Notes: generated by a model from the sequence alone, not told the origin. A stretch of 64,000 bases of DNA from Methylomonas fluvii (GCF_014850975.1 NZ_JACXST010000002.1:1488001-1552000); one strand, 5' to 3'. Positions 16,828 to 26,463 are shown, counted from the stretch's first letter. Translations and numbers: made by a program.

Positions 16828-19596
16828 TTAAACGATTAGTTTCAAGCCCGGAGGTAACGCCTCACCGAAGACTTGCTTTTCCTGTTGCTCATCCAGTTGT
16901 CTGAATTCGGCAACCATATCTATCCAGGAGGATGGCGATTTAGCTTGCTTGAGCTTGTCGATCACCTGCGTGCGCAGGCTGTCGTCGATGTCCCTGGCCC
17001 GATCATCGCATCGTCTAGCCAGCAAGGTGGCGGCAAAGCCGGCCTGGGTTAGCTTTTTCCAATCAACTTTCAATAGCTGTTGCAACCAGCTCTCGACCGT
17101 CGCCGCGGGAATGACCTGATGATTGTTGCCGTGGAACAGAATCCGCCCGCCGATACGGCCGACCGCCCACCAACTCTGCTCCGGCTCGCCGGCTTTTTCC
17201 AGACGCTTTAGCAGCCATTCGCCCAATTGAATTTTATCGACAATCGCTAACCGCTCCAGAGCCGCCGCCAGCCGCACCATATCGTCGTAACCGCGTGTCG
17301 CGAGTTGTTTGGCAACACCCGCTTGGCGCGCGGATGCCGGGTTGATGAATTTGGCGATGTCATTGAAGATACGTTGCTGGGCATCCGCACCCAGACCACC
17401 GGCAACGCGCCGCCATAAAGTCCACCACTCGGCCCAATTCTGCTTTTCGTTGACGAACTGTAATCCTTCTGGATATAGCTTCCAAAGCTGCTCTACCCGC
17501 CAGTCGTCGAGTGGATAACCGAAGCCGGGCCGCAAACAAAACCCGGCCAAACTCAACCAGAGGCGTTCGTGCTGTTCGCTCCGCCGCCGATATTTACCGC
17601 CCTCCAACAAGGCCGTGAACAACTCGCGCAGCAACGGGGTTTGCCAGTCCCCGCGCGGTGCGGCAAGAGTTCTTTCCAGGTCGGCGCGCAAGGTTTTTAC
17701 CGCCTGCGGATCGACTTGTTTGGATTTGGCGCCGAATACGGCCTGAATTTTTTCCAGCGCTTGCGGTAGTTGGCTAGGCAATTCGGCGTTGGCGATGATT
17801 TGGGCCTTTTTACGAATCTGAAACTCTACGTCCCATCGCTGGCTAGCATCGTCCACCGCCACACACTGGATTTGCAAGGTACCGACTTCCGTATAAGTTG
17901 CCAGCAATTGCACCGCTACTTCGGCTTTTTGCTGGCCTTCGAATGCCACAGCCAGCGGCGGCAAGCTGTGAAAACGTTCGTCGTCGAGTTCGACTATGTC
18001 GCCGGGCTGGTAAGTACCGTCTCCGCTACTGGACAACAAATGAAAACGTACCGGCTGTCCCACCCTAAGAGCGAATTGCCTATCGTTCAACAGAATCTCA
18101 TGACCTTCCTCGCTGCCTTTCGGCAATATACAAACGCCACGGCCGGCTTGCTTAGCATCACCACTTTTGACCATGGCATCAACCAGCAGAAAATAACTAC
18201 GCGCCGCGCCACCGCCGATTTTTAATTTCTTATCGCGGCGGGCCACCGCATAACTGACCGCGCCGTAAGCCACTGCCAATTCCGGATGGCGGTTATCCAG
18301 TAATACGGGGGGTTGCCCGCCGCGCCAACTGGCTAATAAATCGATTAATCGTTGCACCATGGCCGGACTGCGAAACACGCCGCCGTTCAGCAATAATGCG
18401 TCGGGGACAATTTGATGCTCTGTACCGGTTCCTCTTAAAGCCATTTGCGCAGCCTGGGCATGCATTTGCAAAAAGGCCGCAATATGCTTACTGATAGCCG
18501 GCTCCGCCGCATAGGGCAAGCCAAACTCCACTACGCCGCTACGCTTCCTATCCGGCAGGTCTTGCAAGCCGGACATAGGTAAAAAACCATCCAATGCAAT
18601 TTGCTTAACCTCTTCTTTGCTTAGCGACGTGCTTTTTGTGCCGCCGATCAACCTGGAGCCGCCACCCAACAAGGTCACAGCAAGATGCTCCGGTGCATCG
18701 TCAGCCAATAGCAACTCCTTGGCGATCCGGCATTGCTCCAGCAATTGCGATAAATCGGCAGTCGAAAGTTTTTTATCGCCGGTTCGCAAGCGGCTTTCCG
18801 CTAGATGCGCCAGAGCAAGGTCAATATTGTCACCACCCAACATCAAGTGGTCGCCGACACCTATGCGCGTCAGCTTAGGTTCGTCTGGCCCCTGCTCAAT
18901 CTTGATCAAGGTTAAATCGGTAGTACCACCGCCGACATCGCAAACCAGCAATAAGCGCCTATCGGCCAGACTGGATTTGATGGTACCTGCATGCCGGCGC
19001 AGCCAGTCGTAACAGACTGCTTGCGGCTCTTCCAGCAACCTGACACCGCTCAAGCCGGCCATCTTGGCCGCTTCCAATGTTAAGGAGCGCGCGGACTCGT
19101 CAAAGGACGCCGGCACCGTAATCACTACTTCCTGAAGCGCAAGTGGTGCTTTGGGAAAACGGTGCTCCCAAACGGCGCAGACATGTCGCAAATAACTAGC
19201 ACTGGCTTCCAGCGGCGAGACTTTAAATACCGATTCGTCACTGCCCCAAGGCAAAATAGCCGCGCTGTGATCGACTGAGGTGTGCGACAACCAGCTTTTA
19301 GCGCTGGTAACCAATCGACCTTGCGACTTCGCGCCCAGCAAGCGCGCCGCCTCACCAAGCACAGCGCCGTTTTCCTGGGTCAAAAACCCGGCCTCCTCCG
19401 TTATTTCGCCTGGCGCAGGATGGTAACGCACTGACGGTAATAACGGCTTGGCACTCACTTCTCCTGGCGCGATCAACTGAGGAATTTCAAACAGGTGAAT
19501 AGCTTTGGCAGGGTCACCTATGTCGGAGCATGCGACCACTGTATGGGTGGTGCCTAGATCGATTCCGACCGAATAAGTAGCAGTGTAGTTTTTCAA
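16828..19596 (-). CDS. Hsp70-family protein with long C-terminal extension (DnaK-related)
   Basis: 922 residues, much longer than DnaK (about 640). The actin-like ATPase half is clear: GIDLGTTHTVVACS near the N-terminus, LLEEPQAVCYDW, and CDVGGGTTDLTL for the phosphate loops. The C-terminal 400 or so residues lack the usual DnaK substrate-binding domain and lid. They look like the DnaK-related DUF3731-type region (recalled from family knowledge, not searched). The start is TTG at 19594-19596: it is the only usable start between an in-frame TAA 9 bases upstream and the GIDLGTT motif. No co-chaperone or GrpE gene is adjacent. The role is unknown; it is probably a specialised chaperone or regulator rather than the main Hsp70. 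Confidence 0.85.
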   Translation of the reverse strand: MKNYTATYSVGIDLGTTHTVVACSDIGDPAKAIHLFEIPQLIAPGEVSAKPLLPSVRYHPAPGEITEEAGFLTQENGAVLGEAARLLGAKSQGRLVTSAKSWLSHTSVDHSAAILPWGSDESVFKVSPLEASASYLRHVCAVWEHRFPKAPLALQEVVITVPASFDESARSLTLEAAKMAGLSGVRLLEEPQAVCYDWLRRHAGTIKSSLADRRLLLVCDVGGGTTDLTLIKIEQGPDEPKLTRIGVGDHLMLGGDNIDLALAHLAESRLRTGDKKLSTADLSQLLEQCRIAKELLLADDAPEHLAVTLLGGGSRLIGGTKSTSLSKEEVKQIALDGFLPMSGLQDLPDRKRSGVVEFGLPYAAEPAISKHIAAFLQMHAQAAQMALRGTGTEHQIVPDALLLNGGVFRSPAMVQRLIDLLASWRGGQPPVLLDNRHPELAVAYGAVSYAVARRDKKLKIGGGAARSYFLLVDAMVKSGDAKQAGRGVCILPKGSEEGHEILLNDRQFALRVGQPVRFHLLSSSGDGTYQPGDIVELDDERFHSLPPLAVAFEGQQKAEVAVQLLATYTEVGTLQIQCVAVDDASQRWDVEFQIRKKAQIIANAELPSQLPQALEKIQAVFGAKSKQVDPQAVKTLRADLERTLAAPRGDWQTPLLRELFTALLEGGKYRRRSEQHERLWLSLAGFCLRPGFGYPLDDWRVEQLWKLYPEGLQFVNEKQNWAEWWTLWRRVAGGLGADAQQRIFNDIAKFINPASARQAGVAKQLATRGYDDMVRLAAALERLAIVDKIQLGEWLLKRLEKAGEPEQSWWAVGRIGGRILFHGNNHQVIPAATVESWLQQLLKVDWKKLTQAGFAATLLARRCDDRARDIDDSLRTQVIDKLKQAKSPSSWIDMVAEFRQLDEQQEKQVFGEALPPGLKLIV

Positions 19597-19957
19597 AAGT
19601 ACTTAGTATGTTTATTCTAATTATGTTAGGCAGCCTGCCAAGTATTCAAGCAAGCGCGCGCGAGCGCCTATTTTAGTCGGCTTTCTGATCGAACACTCTC
19701 GTTTTTCTGATACCACTATCCAAGCCGTGGTTGCCAAGTGAAATGAATTTCCACAAAGAACAATCTTTCAACGCGTTTCGAATAAAATGCTTGCGCGCCT
19801 AATGTTTGCGATGTTACTTTCCGCCTACGGCAAACATCAGTGCATTGCCTTACTGAATGCGCCCACCGAGAACAAAATCTAGCGCTGTAAAGTAGTCGAG
19901 TCGGAATCAAGACCAGGCACCGCAGCAATTATTAACCAACTTGAGCGAGTTAAATTC
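19597..19957. other. Divergent intergenic region, 361 bases
   Basis: This stretch separates the Hsp70-like gene (minus) from the metalloprotease gene (plus) and must hold both promoters. I found no pair of hexamers near consensus for either. A short perfect inverted repeat, GGCAG with CTGCC, lies near 19629-19639. A 70-codon open frame on the minus strand (19716-19928) has no ribosome site and no recognisable content. No RNA gene is evident. Confidence 0.5.
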
Positions 19958-20881
19958 ATGCTTATTAAACCATCCGCATTAGCTGGCGTCGTGTTGCTGG
20001 CCGCCAGCCAATCAACAGAGGCAGTCGTCATCAACTTTGACTACACCTACGATGGCGGCTTTTTCTCCGGCAACAACGCAAATAGACGAGACATCCTGGA
20101 TGCAGCAGGCGGTTTTTTTGGAGGCATCTTAACTGACAGCTTGACAGCGATTACATCCGGCGGCAGCAATAATTTCAGCGCGGTATTTCAACGTCCTGAT
20201 ACCGGCGCCAGCACCACCCTGAGCAATTTTAGCGTGGCAGCCGACACACTCACAGTGTTTGTTGGCGGACAAACCATGGGATCTGGCAACCTGGGTTACG
20301 GCGGCTATGGCGGTTACAACGTCAGTGGCACCCAAGATTTTTTGACCAATGCAGCACAACGTGGCCAATCAAATACGACCGGCCCGTCAGCAACTGATTT
20401 TGCACCATGGGGCGGCCAATTGACCTTCAGCAGTTCGGCAAACTGGTATTTCGACACCGATCTTTCTACCACCGAGACATTTAGCGGCAATGATTTTTAT
20501 TCGGTGGCACTACATGAGTTAGGTCACTTATTAGGTCTAGGCAGCTCGGATTCTTGGGATAATCAAGCAACAGGCCCTGGCTTTACCGGTGCCAATGCAG
20601 TGGCGGCTTATGGCGGGACTGTACCACTGGCGGGTGATAAGGTTCATTGGTTAGACGGCACCAAAAGCACGGTAGACGGGATTGAGCAAGAAGCTGCCAT
20701 GGACCCTACTTTACGCATCGGCACGCGCAAGGTGTTTACGCAACTCGATCTAGCCGCGTTGAAAGATGTGGGCTGGCAAGTTTCGGTAACCGCTGTGCCG
20801 GTTCCTTCCGCTGTTTGGTTATTCGGCTCTGCGTTATTGGGTTTTATTGCCAGTAAACGTAAGCAGCATTTGAATTTCTAG
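19958..20881 (+). CDS. Secreted matrixin-like zinc metalloprotease with PEP-CTERM-type sorting tail
   Basis: 307 residues. The N-terminus is a signal peptide ending near STEA at about residue 22. The zinc-site motif is HELGHLLGLG (His186, Glu187, His190). The canonical third metzincin ligand, two residues after the glycine of HExxHxxG, is serine here; His230 in KVHW is a candidate replacement. AMDP further on fits a Met-turn. Residues from about 279 form a VPVP, hydrophobic WLFGSALLG, basic KRK tail, as in exosortase substrates. The protein is probably exported and anchored or released by an exosortase not seen here. No neighbouring gene shares its direction. It could self-process or trim surface proteins (inference). 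Confidence 0.82.
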   Translation: MLIKPSALAGVVLLAASQSTEAVVINFDYTYDGGFFSGNNANRRDILDAAGGFFGGILTDSLTAITSGGSNNFSAVFQRPDTGASTTLSNFSVAADTLTVFVGGQTMGSGNLGYGGYGGYNVSGTQDFLTNAAQRGQSNTTGPSATDFAPWGGQLTFSSSANWYFDTDLSTTETFSGNDFYSVALHELGHLLGLGSSDSWDNQATGPGFTGANAVAAYGGTVPLAGDKVHWLDGTKSTVDGIEQEAAMDPTLRIGTRKVFTQLDLAALKDVGWQVSVTAVPVPSAVWLFGSALLGFIASKRKQHLNF

Positions 20882-20895
20882 CAAAATCATCACTG

Positions 20896-20937
20896 TCGCG
20901 CCGGACACGCCAATTGGCTATAACAAAACCGGCGCGA
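20896..20937. terminator. Hairpin between convergent genes, possible bidirectional terminator
   Basis: A perfect nine-base inverted repeat, TCGCGCCGG at 20896-20904 and CCGGCGCGA at 20929-20937, spans a 24-base loop that itself holds the palindrome GCCAATTGGC. It lies between the ends of the metalloprotease gene and pcm. Neither side has a proper T run, so it may instead protect 3-prime ends or work with other factors. Confidence 0.45.
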
Positions 20938-20952
20938 TAAAACGATTAAAAC

Positions 20953-21615
20953 TTATTGACTGACACCTGATAAAAACGGCACAAAACTGACCCGCTCAAT
21001 TACTTCATCCTCAAAGCCATGCTCGGTGCGGGTTACCCGATGCAATTCCTGCATCCCTTCCAACCCGACTGGAATCACCATCACCCCCCCCACAGCCATT
21101 TGCTCAAGAAGGGCTTCTGGAATTTCCGCCGGTGCGGCGGCAGCTAATATCCCATCATATGGCGCATGCTCCGGCCAACCCCAACCGCCATCGCTATGCT
21201 TAAAACCCACGGTCTTGATACCCAACTCCCAAAGCGTATCTCGGGCTTTTTTCATCAACGGCGCAATTCTTTCCACCGAATAAACTTGTTCTACCAACTT
21301 CGACAATATTGCGGTTTGGTACCCGCAACCCGTACCGATTTCCAGTACCTTTTGCAGCGGACCTTTTTCCAATAGCAATTCCGTCATTTTGGCGACAATA
21401 TACGGCTGCGATATAGTTTGATTGTGGCCGATAGGCAAGGCGGTGTCTTCATAAGCGCGACTCTCCAAAGCTTCGTCGACAAAAATATGCCTCGGCGTGT
21501 CAGACATTACCGCCAGGACTTTACTGTTATAGATACCTTGCTCGCGCAACCGCGAAATCATCCGCTCTCTGGTCCGCCGAGAAGTCATGCCTATACCCTG
21601 GATGCGTCTACTCAT
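20953..21615 (-). CDS. pcm: Protein-L-isoaspartate O-methyltransferase
   Basis: 220 residues, usual size. It methylates L-isoaspartyl residues in aged proteins with SAM, starting their repair. The SAM-binding motif [13 protein letters not shown] is clear, and downstream GVMVIPVG is typical of the family. The start ATG at 21613-21615 overlaps the surE stop as ATGA; a start 24 bases further upstream would enter surE more deeply. It is the second gene of a surE-pcm pair, a common gammaproteobacterial order. The rpoS and nlpD genes that often follow are absent; the next gene is convergent. Confidence 0.93.
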   Translation of the reverse strand: MSRRIQGIGMTSRRTRERMISRLREQGIYNSKVLAVMSDTPRHIFVDEALESRAYEDTALPIGHNQTISQPYIVAKMTELLLEKGPLQKVLEIGTGCGYQTAILSKLVEQVYSVERIAPLMKKARDTLWELGIKTVGFKHSDGGWGWPEHAPYDGILAAAAPAEIPEALLEQMAVGGVMVIPVGLEGMQELHRVTRTEHGFEDEVIERVSFVPFLSGVSQ

Positions 21616-22367
21616 ACGAGCGCCTCCATTGCCAGCCACTTGCTTAATCCGTCCAATCGGTCATAACGCGTTAAATCCAGCTGTAACGGCGTTACGGACA
21701 CGTACCCGTTTCTTATCGCATCAAAATCGGTACCGGGCCCGGCGTCTTGTTCACTACCGGGTGGTCCCACCCAGTAAATAACTTGGCCCCGCGGATCATG
21801 GGAACGTATTACTGCTTCCGCTTTGTGCCGCTGTCCGAGTCGGGTAGATTGATAACCTTTTAATTCAGCAATCGGCAAATCAGGCACGTTGACGTTTAAC
21901 AAAGTGTCTTCCGGCAAGGGATGAGCGAGGATTTTTTGCATTAATGTCACAGCCACATGTGCCGCCGTATCGAAATGTTTAGGATCGCTGGATGCCAAAG
22001 ATATAGCCACCGCAGGCAGCCCAAGAAAACGCCCTTCGGTAGCTGCCGCCACGGTGCCAGAGTAAAGCACATCATCGCCGAGATTGGCCCCATGATTGAT
22101 ACCGGCGAATACCATATCAGGTTCGTTCGCTAACAATCCTGTAATGGCCAGATGAACGCAATCCGTCGGCGTACCATCCACCCTAACAAAACCGTTTTCA
22201 CATTGAGTGGCTCGCAAAGGCATATCCAGGGTTAAAGAATTACTTGCGGCACTCCGGTTTTTATCGGGCGCCACTACTGATACGTTCGCGTATTGACGTA
22301 GAGCCTCAGCCAGTGTGTTGATGCCTTGCGCTAAATAACCGTCGTCGTTGCTGATTAGTATGTGCAT
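21612..22367 (-). CDS. surE: 5-prime/3-prime-nucleotidase SurE
   Basis: 251 residues from the ATG at 22365-22367. SurE is a divalent-metal-dependent nucleoside monophosphate phosphatase linked to survival in stationary phase. The metal and catalytic motifs are visible: SNDDG (Asp8, Asp9), SNSLTL after Ser39, and [12 protein letters not shown]. It is translationally coupled to pcm by a four-base overlap, so nucleotide turnover and protein repair are co-expressed. A 64-base spacer separates it from the divergent Smr gene, so the two probably share a promoter region. Confidence 0.94.
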   Translation of the reverse strand: MHILISNDDGYLAQGINTLAEALRQYANVSVVAPDKNRSAASNSLTLDMPLRATQCENGFVRVDGTPTDCVHLAITGLLANEPDMVFAGINHGANLGDDVLYSGTVAAATEGRFLGLPAVAISLASSDPKHFDTAAHVAVTLMQKILAHPLPEDTLLNVNVPDLPIAELKGYQSTRLGQRHKAEAVIRSHDPRGQVIYWVGPPGSEQDAGPGTDFDAIRNGYVSVTPLQLDLTRYDRLDGLSKWLAMEALV

Positions 22368-22431
22368 ACTGCCGTGAAACGCTTTAAAATTCCCGCATAG
22401 TAGCAAAAAAACCGCAAAACCAGCAGCTTAC

Positions 22432-23001
22432 GTGACAAAAAAAACCACTTCCGCAGACGATGTCCTCTTGTTTCGAAACTCGATAGGTAAAGTCCAGACC
22501 ATAGACACCAATACCGTTATTCTTAAGCCTGATAAGAAACCACGGCCGATACCCTCATTTAAGCCGCTCGAGCAAGTTAATCCGTTACAAAAAGATGTTG
22601 AGGGTAGCTTGGAGACCGTGTTCCAAGAAGACAAGATCGCATTCCTAGTGCCAGGCATGCAAAAAAGCGTCATCAAAAAGCTTCGCAAGGGATATTACGG
22701 CCTGGATGCCGATATCGATCTACATGGCTTAAGCAGCCGCGATGCGCAACAGCAATTATTGCGATTTTTACACTATTGCGTTGAAGACGGTTATCGCTGC
22801 GTACAAATCATTCACGGCAAGGGCTACAACTCTACGGACAATCAACCAGTTTTAAAAAATGATATAAACCTTTGGCTACGCCAACATAAAGATGTCCTGG
22901 CGTTTTGCTCTGCCCCCCCGAAGGCTGGCGGTACGGGTGCCTTGTTCGTGTTGTTACGCTTATCAGAAAAATTTGTTACATCCGAAGAGGAACCTCAATG
23001 A
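22432..23001 (+). CDS. Smr-domain protein (SmrA/SmrB-like)
   Basis: 189 residues with a GTG start. The N-terminal 85 residues are charged and proline-rich. The Smr domain then shows DIDLHGLS (DLHG at 96-99), IIHGKG (127-132) and APPKAGGTGALFVLL, the conserved blocks of MutS2 C-terminal-like nucleases. Stand-alone Smr proteins include SmrB, which cuts mRNA at collided ribosomes in E. coli, and SmrA of less clear role. By overall feel this one is nearer SmrA. It is divergent from surE. No other nuclease or ribosome-rescue gene is adjacent. Confidence 0.82.
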   Translation: MTKKTTSADDVLLFRNSIGKVQTIDTNTVILKPDKKPRPIPSFKPLEQVNPLQKDVEGSLETVFQEDKIAFLVPGMQKSVIKKLRKGYYGLDADIDLHGLSSRDAQQQLLRFLHYCVEDGYRCVQIIHGKGYNSTDNQPVLKNDINLWLRQHKDVLAFCSAPPKAGGTGALFVLLRLSEKFVTSEEEPQ

Positions 23002-23254
23002 GAGCAATCCCCTCTCTTTAGACCCCCAAATCTCCAGCGCCTACCCAAACAGACGTGGCGTCCTCCGTTATATTCTGCCTTGCCTTGACTTGGACGGCTT
23101 GTTGCTCTAGTTTTTCAAGCATAGTTATTCCCTATCGTGACACATAAAAACAAAATCAACGCCATGACCATAAATCAACACCAGCGACCGCCCCAATCCA
23201 CAGGGGCAATTGGCGTTTCAACGCAAAGGATTATCAAAGCGGAGATTTTCAACA

Positions 23255-24295
23255 ATGAGCCTTAAAATTGGGATCGTCGGTTTAGGCAGAATTGGTCGCG
23301 GGGTACTAAGGGGAAATTTCGCGCAAGAAAAAGGCGGCAGATTCGATATACGCGTAGTCTGTGACGTAATGGCTATCGATCACGTTGCTTACCTATTAGC
23401 AAACGACAGCACCTATGGCCGCCCTCCGTTTAATGTAGATTGCGATGGCGACGATTTAATCATAGACGACAAAAGAGTTCGCTATCAGAAGGTAGATCGG
23501 CGCCGTAGCTCGCCGGATGACGACAGCTTCGGTGTATTGCGCCAATTTGATCTCGATGTATTATTTGACGCCACGGGCACCGCCACGATCCATGATTTCC
23601 GCTCATTGATTACACAGGAAGTCGCTAAAAAAATCCTTTGCACTTGGAATGTTAGCGGTTGCGATATTAGTGTGGTGTTCGGAGTAAATCATTCGGCATA
23701 CGATCCATTACGCCATGACGTCATCTCGGCCAGTACTTGCACGGGTAATGCACTGGTTCCTATCTGTCATGTACTGGATAAACACATTGGCATCAATTAC
23801 GCCCGAGCCATCACTATCCATCCGCAACTTTCAGATCAACGTGTATTGGATGGTTATCACGCGTCATCCCAACTTGGCCGCGGGTGTGCGTCTTCCATTA
23901 TCCCAACCAGCACGAACGTAGGTAAATCCACTACATTGGTATTACCGAGACTCGAAGGCAAACTGGAAGCCATGTCCTACAGAGTGCCAACAGCGATTGT
24001 CTCAGTCATTGATTTAACAGCCACTCTTTCACGGAAAACGTCACTAGAAGAATGCGTAGAACTGTTTGAGGATTACGCCAACAAACAATTAGCAGGAATT
24101 ATTCATTGTGACTATGGTGCGTGGGGCCATCAAAAGGCTAGCATCGATTATATGGAAACCCAATATTCTTCCATATTATTGATGCATCATCTCACTGTCA
24201 GCCAAGGCCACCAAATCGGCCTATCTTTGATGCATGACAATGAGCACGCATATTGCTGCCGAGTATTAGACGTATTGGGCATTTTACAAAACTAG
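23255..24295 (+). CDS. Divergent glyceraldehyde-3-phosphate dehydrogenase-like protein
   Basis: 346 residues from the ATG at 23255, chosen because GGAG lies at 23241-23244 and the NAD motif GLGRIGRG follows at once. The catalytic cysteine is kept (Cys162, in STCTGNALVP) as is the partner histidine (His189, in TIHPQLSDQRVLD), and IIPTST plus LPRLEGKLEAMSYRVP are in place. The active-site neighbourhood departs from the usual SCTTNC, with glycine and alanine at two positions. It may be a true glycolytic GAPDH of an unusual clade or act on another phosphorylated aldehyde. The 253 bases before it hold no clear promoter or RNA. No other glycolytic gene is adjacent. Confidence 0.75.
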   Translation: MSLKIGIVGLGRIGRGVLRGNFAQEKGGRFDIRVVCDVMAIDHVAYLLANDSTYGRPPFNVDCDGDDLIIDDKRVRYQKVDRRRSSPDDDSFGVLRQFDLDVLFDATGTATIHDFRSLITQEVAKKILCTWNVSGCDISVVFGVNHSAYDPLRHDVISASTCTGNALVPICHVLDKHIGINYARAITIHPQLSDQRVLDGYHASSQLGRGCASSIIPTSTNVGKSTTLVLPRLEGKLEAMSYRVPTAIVSVIDLTATLSRKTSLEECVELFEDYANKQLAGIIHCDYGAWGHQKASIDYMETQYSSILLMHHLTVSQGHQIGLSLMHDNEHAYCCRVLDVLGILQN

Positions 24296-24346
24296 TGTTA
24301 GCGAGTTTGCAAAACACCCAATGAATCCCGATCAAATTCAGGCTGA

Positions 24347-24931
24347 ATGAACCGAATAACCAGCTTCTCAGCGGAGTCTTCACCGGATGCGACCGTTTTG
24401 ATTCTTGGCAGCATTCCTGGAAAAGCATCACTGGAAGCTAATCAATATTACGCCCATCCACGTAATCATTTTTGGCCAATCATAACCGAGCTTCTGAAAC
24501 TTGAACCAAGTAGCTCATACTCAGCGAGAATAGAAGCAATAAAATTAGCGCGCATCGCACTATGGGATGTCGTCAAGTCATGCCATCGACACAATAGCAG
24601 TCTCGATACGAAAATAGACAAAAACAGTATTGTTACGAATGATTTTCCAGGCTTTTTCCTAACCCACCCAAATATTACGCATTTATTTTTTAACGGATTA
24701 ACTGCGGAAAAAACCTTTCAAAAGCATGTTCAACCTTATATATTCACAACAGAGCTTATTTACCACCGGTTACCTTCTACAAGCCCCGCACATGCAACAA
24801 TGCCATTCCAACAAAAACTGGAAAGTTGGCGCATATTAACAAGGGTAATGTCAGAAACCTCGCACAGCGAAACAGGTGAGATTTCAAAAACAAAAACAAA
24901 CCCAATAACCAGAACAAGAAATATACCCTAG
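24347..24931 (+). CDS. Uracil/deoxyinosine-type DNA glycosylase family protein
   Basis: 194 residues. Motifs of the MUG/hypoxanthine-DNA-glycosylase branch are present: LILGSIPGKASLEA then QYYAHPRNHFW near the N-terminus, ALWDVV, FNGLTAEKTF, and LPSTSPAHA. Such enzymes remove uracil, hypoxanthine or other deaminated bases in base excision repair. The last 30 or so residues are a polar Ser/Thr/Lys-rich tail without family features. A nine-codon open frame starting at 24321 ends in a TGA that overlaps this ATG (ATGA), which would allow translational coupling. It converges on the ribosomal cluster. Confidence 0.8.
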   Translation: MNRITSFSAESSPDATVLILGSIPGKASLEANQYYAHPRNHFWPIITELLKLEPSSSYSARIEAIKLARIALWDVVKSCHRHNSSLDTKIDKNSIVTNDFPGFFLTHPNITHLFFNGLTAEKTFQKHVQPYIFTTELIYHRLPSTSPAHATMPFQQKLESWRILTRVMSETSHSETGEISKTKTNPITRTRNIP

Positions 24932-24956
24932 GAATTTAAAGTAAAAATGAATGGCA

Positions 24957-24995
24957 CAAAAAAAACGGCAGAGAAGCTATCTAGCCACTCTGCCG
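24957..24995 (-). terminator. Rho-independent terminator of the rpsL-rplQ run
   Basis: On the minus strand, downstream of rplQ, an eight-base perfect stem (CGGCAGAG with CTCTGCCG, plus positions 24966-24973 and 24988-24995) is followed directly by a run of eight or more T (plus-strand A run 24957-24965). It is the only strong intrinsic terminator I see between here and rpsL. Confidence 0.9.
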
Positions 24996-25029
24996 CCTAA
25001 GAACTCAAGATTTAAATACCTACTGGCAC

Positions 25030-25410
25030 CTATTCTTCAGTTTGTATGGGCTCCGGCCTATCTACTAACTCAACGTAAGCCATAGGCGCGTCATCACCAG
25101 ATCGAAATCCGCACTTAATAATCCTTAAATACCCACCGTTTCTGGATTGGTATCTTGGACCAAGCTCGTTAAATAATTTCGTTACAACATCTCTATCACG
25201 CAACTTAGAGAACGCCTGGCGACGTTTCGCAACAGAATCGACTTTAGATAATGTAATCAAAGGCTCAGCGATCACGCGTAACTCTTTTGCTTTTGGTAAC
25301 GTAGTCTTGATTAACTCGTGTCTAAACAAAGAGCAAGCCATGTTGCTAAATAGCGCTTTTCTGTGGCTACTATTTTTATTTAACTGTCTTCCAGATTTAC
25401 GGTGTCTCAT
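25030..25410 (-). CDS. rplQ: 50S ribosomal protein L17
   Basis: 126 residues, standard length. L17 binds 23S rRNA on the outer face of the large subunit near the exit-tunnel rim. The N-terminus [12 protein letters not shown] and the block [11 protein letters not shown] are diagnostic. It is the last gene of the alpha-operon block, 18 bases after rpoA, and is followed by the intrinsic terminator at 24957-24995, which ends the whole ribosomal run. Confidence 0.97.
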   Translation of the reverse strand: MRHRKSGRQLNKNSSHRKALFSNMACSLFRHELIKTTLPKAKELRVIAEPLITLSKVDSVAKRRQAFSKLRDRDVVTKLFNELGPRYQSRNGGYLRIIKCGFRSGDDAPMAYVELVDRPEPIQTEE

Positions 25411-25428
25411 TTTTCAAATGCCTTATAT

Positions 25429-26439
25429 TCAAATTCCAGCTTGCGATTGATCAGCCAGATTTTCAGGTGGCCAGTTTTCCAACCGCATACCCAATGACAG
25501 ACCTTTAATTGCAAGAATATCTTTAATTTCCGTTAACGACTTCTTACCTAAATTCGGTGTTCTCAGCAACTCTACTTCAGTCCGCTGAATCAGATCACCG
25601 ATATAGAAAATGTTTTCTGCCTTTAGGCAGTTGGCAGAACGAACCGTCAACTCCAAATCATCTACAGGACGCAACAACACCGGGTCGAAGGACTCCTCTT
25701 CAATTGCCACCTCTTCATGTATTTGTTCGTTAACTTTTTCAAAATCAACGAACACGGATAACTGGTCATGAAGAATCGAAGCGGCCAACTTGATTGCCTG
25801 TTCAGGATCAACTGTACCATTTGTCTCCAGTTCGATAACGAGCCTATCCAGATTAGTGCGCTGCTCGACACGGGTGCTTTCTACGTGGTAAGCGACCTTT
25901 ATGATCGGGCTGAACGCCGCATCGACCATTAACACGCCTACAGGCGCATCATCATTCATTTCCTTCCTCAGACTAGCAGGAACGTAGCCCCTACCACGCT
26001 CCACCTTAATCTTGATATTGAGCGAACAATCCTGATTATTGATGTTTGCAATTACCAGATCGGGATTTACTAACTCTACATTGTGAGGTAGATCAATATC
26101 CCGAGCACTTACTACACCAACACCTGATTTGGACAGGGTGAGGGTTACTTCATCCTTTGAATGGACAACGACAGCTAATTTTTTAAGGTTAAGAATGATG
26201 TCAATAACATCCTCTTGAACACCTTCTATCGTAGTGAATTCATGCAACACACCCTCGATAGAGATTTCTGTAACTGCGCAACCTGGAATTGACGACAGCA
26301 TGACCCGCCTTAAAGCATTGCCTAAAGAATGCCCAAAGCCGCGTTCCAGAGGCTCGATAACGATTCTCGAGTGGTTGGCCGATTCGTTAATCACCTCGAC
26401 AAGTCTAGGCTTCAGTAGGCCAACAATAGAACTCTGCAT
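25429..26439 (-). CDS. rpoA: DNA-directed RNA polymerase subunit alpha
   Basis: 336 residues against 329 in E. coli. The N-terminal domain (about 1-235; [17 protein letters not shown]) dimerises and nucleates core assembly. The C-terminal domain (about 250-325; [16 protein letters not shown] and [17 protein letters not shown]) binds UP elements and activators. That is relevant because A-rich UP-like blocks precede two promoters in this window (42781-42792 and 56201-56213). The gene lies between rpsD and rplQ, as in the alpha operon of E. coli. Confidence 0.98.
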   Translation of the reverse strand: MQSSIVGLLKPRLVEVINESANHSRIVIEPLERGFGHSLGNALRRVMLSSIPGCAVTEISIEGVLHEFTTIEGVQEDVIDIILNLKKLAVVVHSKDEVTLTLSKSGVGVVSARDIDLPHNVELVNPDLVIANINNQDCSLNIKIKVERGRGYVPASLRKEMNDDAPVGVLMVDAAFSPIIKVAYHVESTRVEQRTNLDRLVIELETNGTVDPEQAIKLAASILHDQLSVFVDFEKVNEQIHEEVAIEEESFDPVLLRPVDDLELTVRSANCLKAENIFYIGDLIQRTEVELLRTPNLGKKSLTEIKDILAIKGLSLGMRLENWPPENLADQSQAGI

Positions 26440-26463
26440 AATTTAAATCCTGGACTTATTTTA

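Noticed and set aside
19716..19928. 70-codon minus-strand frame in the intergenic region
   Set aside because: No ribosome site, no motif, and it lies in the divergent promoter region.
23086..23114. Promoter before the GAPDH-like gene (TTGACT, 17 bases, TAGTTT)
   Set aside because: The -10 matches only three of six consensus bases and lies about 140 bases from the start codon; too weak to report as a feature.
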